Assembly (NCBI GenBank): GCA_005406025.1
Contig: BGZK01000091.1
Span: 682,001 to 746,000, forward strand
DNA: 64,000 bases
DNA from: Eumeta japonica
Taxonomy: Eukaryota; Arthropoda; Insecta; Lepidoptera; Psychidae
Reading direction: 5' to 3'
Shown in pieces: positions 28,501 to 40,500 of the stretch. The notes beneath the pieces were generated by a model. That model did not search any database. It was not told the DNA's origin and was given only the letters and a program-made list of their open reading frames with translations. Within the stretch, counting starts at the first letter, position 1; every line of letters starts with the position of its first letter. Made by a program: the position numbers and the translations under genes.

Positions 28501-31500
28501 ATGATTTTTAGAACGATTTGTTATGAATACATATTAATTCCAACTTACCTCTTCTCCAATCTTCATCGATGTTAACACAACTGTAAACGAGTGCGTAGTT
28601 ATCATAATCAGTAGCCAAAATCCAATATGGAATCGTTGTAGCTGTAACAAAGCTTACATTTAATAATCGATACTTATATCGGAACTTCACTAAAATTAAA
28701 TAAAGTCACATCCTTACCAATTCCGTTTATGACTAGATCAACATCAAATTTGGCGCTATTGTCATTTACAGTCCTAACGACATTAGATGTTGAAGCGTCC
28801 AGAAACTCATTTACAACCGACGCCCATCGGAGACTGAAGGCGTTGTTCGATGTACTAGTGTGATCTAAAATAGTACAATCACCTTCACGCTCATAGGGAT
28901 AAGCAGCAATTTCGCTCCATACACCTGCAAACTCAAAAAGAAGTGAGCTGTATAGGTTAGTTAGTGATCGAAATAATACAATAGTAATAACAATATTAAA
29001 AAAATGATCTTACCCTATTAAGGTCGAAATCAGGAACAGCTTCAATGTTTTCATTACATTGTCCAGGAAACACGACCGGTTCACCTAAAACTGGTTCAGG
29101 GTAGAAGAAACATCCCTCTGGAGTCTGGTCTCTGATTTGATAGTATCTCTCGTCCAGAACGGGTATAGAATCTATTATGTCATTCATAATAGCATTGTTT
29201 ATGTTCGATAACTGTTTTGTTCTACTCAGTTTCCAAGACCAAACTGTAAATAGAAATCACATTTTTTTAATATATAGTATAAATCTTAAAACAGTTTTTT
29301 ATCATAACACAAATTAGACATTTTGGAGAAGAAGTTGTTTAATTTTATAATTGCACAATTCTTTCTAAATTACCTCCTCTACGATCATCTTCGAGTTGAG
29401 CGCATGTGTAAACCAAAGCGTAGTTATCATAATCTGTAGCGAGGACCCAATAATCTGTTTGTGTTGTTTCTGTAAGAAAATTTCATCTTAATAGAAAAAT
29501 CTGCGACATGTTTTTATTAATTTGGTTCATAAGTCTATTTTGGTTCACAAGATTGGTTTATAAAAGGTTTAGTAAAAGTGATTAACTCGGGAGTGACTAA
29601 AGATAACGTAACTCAATTAAGTATTTCTATCGAGTAAAATGTACATGAAGTGTGATAAAAAGTATTTTATAATGTACTCGATAAAAGTCAGTAGCTACAT
29701 TATTTATAAATATACCGAAATTTGCAAAGTAAACTTTTAGGTTTTGCGACAATTTAAGTCGTGAGAAATCATATCATAGTGTTCTAGTAACTCCAATATG
29801 AGATCAGTTCAAATAACGAAATATTTTTTTTGGAATTGACATTTAATAAGCTAAACAGTAAAAGAAAGTTATGTTTATATGAGCAAACCTGCAAATCTTT
29901 TTTGTCTATAAAGGTAATCACAAAATAACGTGCAGAAAGGTTCATATAAAGTGTTATTGGAATAGGGTCTTTGGGAGGAATCTAGCAAGTGACAGGGGCA
30001 TTGATGAGTTATCAAATGATGAGTTAAAAATAAAGCCTTTACTTACGGTTGGTCCCAGCAATGGGGAAAGAGACGACGAGCTTGCCGAGCCCGTCGTCGG
30101 GCGACGCGAGCGCGGCCGAGCCGTAGATGTAGTCCAATTGCTGGCCGACGACCCGTGTTGTACACCTCGACGCCGGCGTCCGTGAGCGTGTACCGCGCGT
30201 TGTTGCACGTGCCCGTTTGGAACACCGACGGGTAGCTCTCTATCTCGTGCCACAAGCCCATGTACTGAAATGTAGGGACGAAATTTATTTTGGTAGTCTA
30301 CTTAGACTTTCATTGCCTTTTTTTTCATTTCTCGTCATATAAATTCAAAAGAAAAGTGAGAAAAATTATGAATTTTGAAAAGGCAACTTTTGTAGATAAA
30401 ATATCGTTACTTACTCTTTCAGCGTTGAAGTTTTGTACTACTGGAATAGTTTGGTCACAAACTCCTCTGAACGTAACTGGTTGATCCTCGACATGGTCCG
30501 GATAATAGAAGCAATCATCATCCGAATGCAATCTCCTTGTATAGAATCTCTGGTTTAGCACACGGACTCTGCTCATGGCTTCGTCTATAGCTTCTACTGA
30601 AGCTTGTGTGAGTTCTCTAGTACGGCTCAGCTTCCAGCTATATACTATTAAAAATGATCATCTCAGAGATTTTCATAAAAGTCGTTATAAATAAAAAAAT
30701 TAAAAGACATAACAAACCATTTTATTGTAATCTTAATATTATGTATTTCATAATTCTCAAGGACTACTGGATTTTGATACCATAAGCAGTTATTGCGTTT
30801 GAGTTGTGATAAAATTCTAGAATATAAAAACTTACCTCTCATGTAATTGTTGTCCAAATTCGTACAGGAGTATACCAATGAATAAGAAACATAATCAGTG
30901 CTGAGAACCCAATAAGTAGAAGTAACTGAAAGAATAAAGTAGTGTATTTTTTTGTTGGAAATTTGTAATTGTAATACAGTGCCATCATAGGCTGTTGACG
31001 GTATAAAAGTATTGTAATGTTATTAAAAAATCACCATTGAATCCTCCAACTTCAAAGGTAACGATCAATTTAGCACTTCCGTCATCGTACTCTAAGGCAG
31101 CGCGCCCTGTGATGTCATCTAAGGCCTGGTTTAGCACTTGTGTGTTATAGACTATCACTTCTCCATTTGTATCTATCGTGTACGTAGCTTCGTTACAGGT
31201 GCCATCTTCGAATTCAGCAGCATAACTTTCAATGTTTCGCCACAAACCCTCATACTGAAACACAATTACACAAGGTAAATAAATTATTCTATACTTTATT
31301 AGAGAAAAAGAATAAGTCTTCTAATATTAAATTCATGTTAAACTAAAAACAAGTGATTTCGCAACTTGTGCCATGGGACTGCTTTATTAGAGTAATACTT
31401 TAAAGTTGTGAGCTACTATATTTTCTTATACTTTTGGGACTTCATTTGGATGCTTTCGTTGATAATATACATGTGGACAATTCGTTCGTTTCTTGCTGTT

Positions 31501-34500
31501 TAGTTATGTTTCTATCTAGTTGTGATTGCTTTTGATTCATAAAACACAGCGTTTGAGTGCTGGACATCGGTGAATTGGGCTTTGAATTATTAACTTAAGT
31601 CAAATTAAATTACTAGTTCCACGACTCCGCGAGCATATAAAGCAATCGATTACGAACGTTCTTATTGCCTTTGTGATAACTTTGTTCAAGACCTTCTACA
31701 CTGGGCCAGCTTTAAGCCATAAGTTCCAAGTTAAATAATTTATCTTAAAAAAAGACATAAAGTTGTACAAATTATGGTATGTCTCAAATTATTTTTTATA
31801 TTAACTCAATATCCCACATGCCTTTTTAATTGTTGTTACAAATGACGAAAAAAATGGTATTCTAATGGTATCCCTCACTCGGAAATATAAAGATTGTACG
31901 TCTCAGCAATGAGGTAATAGAAATCTGATACGACAATTAAAAACTAAGAGAATCGGAAAATATGATATGAAAATTTTGTTTCGAATTTCGTCTTCAGTAT
32001 CGAATTGAATTAAGATCGGAAGCATAAATATATTTTGTGTCCATACGAATGAAATTTTAGGTAATGGTTAGTTGCATTACTTTAGTATTTTATTATCTAA
32101 TATTCTAGAGACGTACTGTATTTCATAAAGATATGCCAGTTTTCATTACTAAAATATTTAATGATGAAGAAGATAAATCAAGTAAAAAAAATATTTGAAT
32201 TAAAAAAAAAACGTCATACATACACGAAATGGATCAAAGTTCTGTACAACAGCTATGCTGGTATCGCATTGACCCTCAATTATAACCGGTTGTCCTGCAG
32301 GTATGTCCGGCAAGAAGAAACATCCATATTCAGATTGATCGGTGGTTTCGTAATATTCATTACCTAGAACTTGAATGGAGGAAATGATCTCGTCCATGGC
32401 CTGATTGGCTGTTGTCGATAACCCTTCACTGGAACGACTGAGCTTCCAACTGAACACTATAAGGTAGAAAATTGACATGAGATTTCAAAGATGTTTCTAG
32501 AAGTTGAGTTAAAAATGTGGTTCTTACCTCTCCTCCAATGTTCATCGACATTGACACAGCTATATGCAAGAGCGTAATTGTCGTAGTCGGTTGTGAGAAT
32601 CCAGTACGGCATAGGTGTTGCTGTGAGAACATTAACAATTTTAGCAAATGTGTAAATTGTATGATTGTTAAGAAAAAGTTAAGAACGTATTCATAAATAG
32701 TTAAGAAAAGATTTACGTAGAGTGTATATAAATTTTTAGCCACAATTTTTTTTCATATAATAAACATGAATTTCGTTTTATATAAATATAGCGCTTTTTG
32801 GGACCAATTTAATATGGTCTTACGATACGATGATATGCGATTGCTTATAGTGTTGTTGTATTTTCTACTAAAAATTGTTTTTGGTAGTGCATGTTGAGCC
32901 CAATGAATAATTCGTCAGAGTTGTATTCGAAGTCTAAGTCTAGAATTCTGATATCTTCATAGTTTTTAATTATAAATGGATATACGACTATTTGTGATTT
33001 ACACAGGTAATTTTGATTTGAACGCACTGTTAAATTAATTGTATTATAGAAACGGTTAAAATGATACCTTCGCCACCAATATTCAAACTGAGCTGGAATT
33101 TGCCGGTACCATCGTTTACACTCCTCACAGCGCTTCCAGTTATGATTTCGCGAAAGTCATTTATCACTGACGTAATCGTCATGTCGAAAGTGTTGGCAGC
33201 GGTGTTAGTGCAGTCGAAGTTAACACAGACGCCGGTCTGAAGCTTCGTGTAAGCTGCTATTTCATACCAGACGCCCCCAAACTGGAAATGTGAAAATTAT
33301 CAATATTTTTATTATTTTAATATTACGATGAACAATACTGTTGATGTTCATTTCTTTACACAGAAAACTCACTCTGCTGACTTGAAAATCTGCGGCGGCT
33401 TGAATAGTTTCGTCGCACTGGCCGGGGAATACGACAGGTTGTCCCTCGACCGGTTCAGGATAAAAGAAGCATCCTTCGGGTGTTTGATCTCTGATCTGGT
33501 AGTAGCGATTGTCAAGCACGGGTATCGAATTGATAATGTTATTCATGACGTCGTTCGCTGGTGCAGATAATTCTTTCGTCCTACTCAGCTTCCATGACCA
33601 AACTATAAAAACAATTTTAAATTATTGGCGCCAAAGAATGTTTCTAAAATATGTTCGTTATTTAACCGTTAATTTATTTAATATTAACACTCGAACGAAC
33701 TTCATGGTTTTATGTTTTGATTAAATTTCTTACCGCTTCTGTATTCGTCGTCTATTTGACTGCACGTATAAACCAATGCATAAGAATCGTAGTCGGTGGC
33801 TAGCACCCAATAATCGGTTTGCGTTGTTTCTATAAAAATCATAAAAAATAATAAATATACTATTTAAACATTAAAGAGGCGTATAATTTGTATTTATTAT
33901 AATACGTCAACAAGATTTTATATTTGTATACTTATTTACACAATATTAATATACTTATCTGAAATGTATTTTTTTTTTAATAAAGTGATAAGAATTTATT
34001 AATCGTTTTTTCATTGCATCGTGTGAATTAAATAAATGTATTGTGTAAAAGATTGTCACTGCAGATTTTTATTTACTTTTAATTCAAAATCTGAAATATT
34101 TTCTTTCAACATTCATTCATTAGTTATCTAATTGCATCAATTTAGATTTTCTTTTGTTTTTTATTCGCATTAATTGATTTTTTGCTAGTGTCACAGGACT
34201 CATTTTTTATTTTTATCATTTTTTAAAACTTAGAAAATTGTCTCACGGTTGGTCCCAGCGATGGGGAAGGAGACGACAAGCTTGCCGAGCCCGTCATCAG
34301 GCGACGCGAGCGCGGCCGAGCCGTAGATGTAGTCCAATTGCTGGCCGACGACCTGCGTGTTGTACACCTCCACGCCGGCGTCCGTGAGCGTGTACCGCGC
34401 GTTGTTGCACGTGCCCGTTTGGAACACCGACGGGTAGCTCTCTATCTCGTGCCACACGCCCATGTACTGGAATAAAATAGGAGATATGTATTATGTGTTT

Positions 34501-37500
34501 ATAAATATGTCTAGTTCAATGAGCCTTAATTAAAACTTTAAAAGAAAAGAAGGTTGGAATGATGGAATATAAGTCATATTATATACCATTATTTTTACAA
34601 CAAATCTATATATGTATATCTAATTATATTACTCTAACGTAGTTTTTTTTTATAATTTGTACATTTTTAAGTATGTAAGCGCATATGCACGTACACACCA
34701 CGCAAATCGTAATTCTCACAAATGCATCTGTATGTATATGTATGTAGTGCGCTTACATCCGTATGCGTGCATGGACGCTTGTGAACCCGCATGTACGCAC
34801 GCAAATATTTATATATGCATGGTACTAATACCTACTCTCCCTTAAGGCGATACCGCGATGAGAAGAGGGATGTCCCTTACACACCAATAACGGACATCTG
34901 TCCGATGAGCAAGCTAGTAAGATTATTACTAATAGCGCATATTAATTAATGAAATAGTAGTAGAACGCGCGGCCTCACGGCAATAAAGACGTAAGCGCCA
35001 ATCCATATAAAGTTCATTTAAAATAAAACGACGCCAATTAAAAAAAAATATTTTACCAGTTTGTTAGAAATTGTTAGTACCTTTATCCTGAAAAAGTAGT
35101 ACAAAGGAATGCATTATCGATTTCGCATAACAACGAAAAGGACAAATTATCAGGGTCGATTTTGAAATTTAATTCTAACGAGAAATTTTTGTCGAATCGT
35201 GTATTCTTTTTACAGTTCAATAACTTAAATAATGAAAAATATATACCAAAAAATCAAACTCCTAACTCATACATTTATTGAGATCGAAGAAAAAACAAAG
35301 CTCTATTTTTTAACACTTAAGGGATTTGGTTCACGGATAAGGCCAAATATACAAAGCTATTAAAAATAAATATAAACACAAACAATATATATATCAGTAT
35401 AACAAAAAAAATAGTAGATAAAATTATTATGTTTTTGTGACGTCACTTGTGAGAATTAATACTGATGAAAAGACTGGAAAAATGGTTTTCGTTTTTAAAT
35501 AATGTTTTCTAAAATGGCTTACAATTGATCGGACCTGATGTATAATTAATTGATTTGGACACCTTGTAAGAGTCATCACATTCGCCTAAGTATTTACATT
35601 AAATCGATTTTAATAAATGATACATAAATTCGCAAAAAAAAAAAACAACTTATTAGACGTCTTTGGGTTAATAAAGTAAATGACACTCACCCTCTCCGCA
35701 TCAAAATTTTCAACGACAGGTATGTTTTGATCGCAAGTCCCTCTGAAAACCACGGGCTGGTCCTCAACATGTTCGGGATAGTAAAAGCAGCTCTCGTCCG
35801 ACTGATCGGCCACTTGGTAATAGTGATCGTTTAGTATAATCAGGGAATTCACGGCGTCATTCAAACCGGATTCTGCTGCTGCCGGAGATGGTCTTCTGCT
35901 TCTAGTCATTTTCCAACTCCATACTGGAACGACATGAGAGCTGTACCGTTTCTAAATCTGTTTCGATTTGAAGTGAAGGAAGATGCGATATGACTGTTTC
36001 TTTCGTCTATCATCAATCACGAGCAAATGAACGAAGTTCGGACGTGTATTTTTTATCACGGGTTTGGTTATTATAAAGCTTCATTTAAAATGAGTTGAAT
36101 ATACTCGGCTTGGAAAATTTTACTGGTGTTCTATTACATAACACGAACATATGTAAAAATGTAAATTATACACGGATAAAATTCCCTACGCACATGAAAA
36201 CTGATATCAATATCTGTTTTGTAGTTTGACAGTTTGAGAATAACATTTTTGAAAATTAGGTACGTGATTAAAAACTCCGCTTTTATTATTGGTTTAAATA
36301 AAGATAAATGAAAAAAAAAATCATTTGAATATGGTAGATCCATGCTGTTAGCTATCTTGGCTAAAAATTGGCCAGCTAGCCCGGAGCGATACCACGCTCT
36401 CACAGATTCCGGTGTGAAGTTTCGTCCAGTGAGTGAGAGTTACGGTGCTGCACTTCCCCTCAATTATCCCTCTTCCCGCTCCATCAGACTTCTTCTCGCA
36501 CCATCTGATATCTTATTCCTAAATAAAAAGCCGGCTGTTTTGTTGTTTGCGATTTGTATCTTTGGGGTTACGAATGTCCATAGGCTACGGTAATTATTTA
36601 TTTTCTGGTCATTTGCTCGTTTGCCCTCATAGAAATACTATACAAATTACAATTGTTGAAATGGTTTACCTCTCATTTGGTTTTCGTTAACATTTCTGCA
36701 GGTATAAGTCAGAGCGTAATTTTGATAATCCGTTGCCAGAACCCATAGTTCGGTTTGAATCATCTCTGCAAAATTATGCATAAATTAAAGATATAGCAAT
36801 TAATATTCCATTTAATATGCGTTCAGCTATTCACGATATACTTATAAATAATACAATTGCATGCTTTAGTAAAAGTTGTGTATTACTGGAAAAATATGTC
36901 AGTAGTATTTATGTAAAGTACAACGCACGAAACTTTGCCGATATTAGTTGCCTTCAAACGACGTATTGCGCAGGTTTAACGCTCCCCAACCCTTCCGTCT
37001 TTCCCCTCGCGTGATACTTTTGCGCAATAGTGATGCTTTCCTGACGAACTTCACAGCGGCAAAGTTTCATGCGTTGTGCTGTATTATTTATGTGTTTTGT
37101 GTGGAGCGGCTTCCAAGGACAGACGTAGGAACAGTGACATTAGAAAACCGACTGATTTGAAAGATAGAGCAACCAGAGTAGACAATGACGTGTGGAGTTG
37201 ATTCAGCCATCTGGAAAGGATAAATTAAAGCAGACTGGTGAAAGGAACCTATTTATTATTCCTACATGCTATTACAACAGACCCTAGAAAAAATTATGTG
37301 AACTAGAATAGTAACATGTTAAACGACGACCGAACGCTATGTACAGAGACTTAATGCTGCAAGAAACGATTAGTGGACGTCACAGAACCGAAAAATATAT
37401 GTGACAATTACGATTTTCGTATGGCGTACGGTATGCCATACCATGAGAAAGGTATTAATCCCATTAATAAATAGAATTGTGACTGTTATGTTATGCCACG

Positions 37501-40500
37501 TCATGTCAGGGGGAGGATTTGAACATTTGCCGGCAGTAGACTATCCAAATTTTGCCGCCTCTATTGACCTCTACAATTCGGTACCCTGGTTCATAATCAT
37601 GTTCTATGATTGTGAACTAGAGCATTAATGTGTCAGTACCTAGATAATATTTACAATGCAACTACTGAATGCCCTAATTATACATAAGAGACTCGTGTAG
37701 AAAAAACATGAGCCGTTTCAACGTGAATAAAGAAGAATGGACCGCATTAGATCAGAAAACATCAGAAAGAAATTAGAAAGGCTGATGATGAACTTTGTCA
37801 ACTCTCAGAAGCTAACACTGAAGATTTGCACCAAGCGAAGAATATAAAGAATAAAAAAGTAACGGAAGAATTAAGATAGAAAAGGAGGATTTCTTGTATG
37901 AAGAGCTGGACACCATCTACTTAACACCATTTCAATACCTACAACAATAGAAAAAAAAGTTGAATGTCATAGTTACACGTGGCAGACTCGTGTAAACAAG
38001 ACACGATCTAACGCAACAGGAACAAAGAAGAATGAACCGTATTAAATTAGAGGAAATCGGATATTAAAATTGCTGCTGCTGGACTACATCGATCTTTAGA
38101 TGGATACTGAAAACTCTGTACCAAGTGAAAAAAAATAAAGAATGCAAGATTGACGAAAGAAATTAATTAGGTGAAAAAGATGGAGGGCTTGATATTACTT
38201 AACTCCGCTTAAAGACATACTAAAACCGAAAGTTAATTATACTTGGGAGACACGCTCAAACAAGACACGAAATATATATTATGACAGGAACCGTAATGAA
38301 TGGACCACATTCATTACGGTCCCACAAAGAAAAGAAGCGACTAAAAATGATTTTATTTTTTAAAGAACAGCTTGTGTCATCGTTTACTTAATTCCGCTTT
38401 AAGATCTACTACTACTGAAATATAGTTATACTCGAAGGAATCACTCAGATAAGACAAGAGTTACTGTCACAGGTACTAAGAAAAATGAACGACATTATCA
38501 CAGAACAAACTAGAGATTACAAAGATTGTGGATGATATTTACCAATTCTCAAAAATAAATATTGAGAATCTGCACTAAACGAGGAAAAAGAAGAATGAGA
38601 GATTAATGAAAGAGAGAAATTAGGAAATAAAGATTTCTTTCAAAACACGAGTTTGACATCATCTAATAAACACTGTCTTAAAATCTACTACAACAGAAAG
38701 AAAAGTTGAACGTCCTAGTCACACATGAGAGACTTGTGTAGACCGAACTACTACAACAGGAACCATGAATAAGAGCCGGTATTATATAGAATAGTACAGA
38801 GAAAAGCGGAAACTAAAAAGGTTGGCGATGAACTTTGTCAATTCCTAAACGGATGCTAAAACTTCATTCAAGTTGAGAAAATAAAGAATGAAAGATTGAC
38901 GGAAGAAAAAACTAGAAACGATTTGTTTAAAAGCTCGACATCATCTACTTAACTCTGCTTTAAGAATTTCTGCAATGAAAAGTTATTCCCACTTCGAAGA
39001 TTCGCTTAACAAGACAGTAGTTTTTACAACAGGAACCAAGAAAAATAAACAACATTAGCACAGAGTAGTACAGTATAAATTAAAAAGTCTGCAGATTAAC
39101 TGTTCTAACTCCCAGAAATTGACGTCAAAGCCTGCACCGAGCAAAGGAAACGATAAACGAAAGAGAAACGAAAGGATCATACTCTTACCCCTATATTTAT
39201 TGACACACTACTATAGTGTCTATTACCTATCCCAACTACAGTTTCTGGCTAAAGGTTACACGAATACCAGCTGGCCCTACACTCCAGTCACTCCTAATAC
39301 AGACTAAAACCTGCACTTTTTTCTATAATTACGTTCCCTTCTGTGTATCCGGACTTGTCCCTTTCAGTCATTGCGACTGATTAAAGGTTCAGCGATGATG
39401 ATAATGATGATACAAAATTTATTCATACGTACTCCAATAGTTAACCCTTATATAAACGAAAGAGTCCCTACTATATATGTACTTTATATTTAAATGAAAT
39501 TCAATAAATACATGTAATATTTACAAGTCATCTGTCAGTATGTTAAATGGTCGTGGGTCAATTACTGTATTAATTTTAATCTAAACTTACCGTTATCAAC
39601 CATAAGGTTCACATTAAGTCTAGCACTACCATCTGTAGATGCTAGAGTCGCTGTATCGTATACTATGTCTAAAGCTGTATTTATGACGCGATAATTTGCG
39701 ATATTGAAGCCGTTTTGATTCGTGACGGTGTAGGTGGTCCTGTGGCAATTACCCACCACACCTTCCGTCTCGTAGCTGGCTATTTGGTGCCACAACCCAG
39801 AAAACTGGAAAGACATTTTACAATTGAATAATTTTTTTAGAAAATCGATCGAGAACAGTGCATGGGATGAGTGGACTTCCTGTTTTCTATAAAAGGGAAA
39901 GTGCTATAGATTAGCAGTCGTACTAGTTAATGTATATATACAAAACGAAAAGTTTCTCATTTACTTTCTGATTAAGAACATAAAATAAAATTGGCATTGC
40001 AGTCTTGACCTCTTAGATTAAAAAGTGTTGAATAAAGCGGTCCCTGAATGCAATGATGATTTTATCTATGTTTAGTTGGTGAATAAATTAGGGATGTTTA
40101 GTTTTGTATATACAAATTTGCTAATAAGACTTGTTTATTAGTATTTAGTTCGCTTTTAGGCAGGGCAGTCATGTTTTTTAATTTTCTTAATTATTTATTC
40201 TTATTCTATACATTTTCGTGACAAGTTATATTTTAAAACACAACGTGCTAAAATTTAATTTTTAAACACTAAAGTCGGTTTTGTAGTCGGACGGGCGAGG
40301 AGGTGCCGGGGCCCGCTTGGTCGCGTCGACTCGCGCGTACTTGTACAATACAACGCACGAAACCCTGGCGTTCTGTATTGCCTGCGAATAATGCAATGCG
40401 CAGTTTCAGCGCTCCCCGACCCATTCTTCTTCTCCCCCGCATTCCTGTCTTACGCCATTGCGACACTTTCGTGACTAAGTTCACGGTGGCAAAGTTTCGT

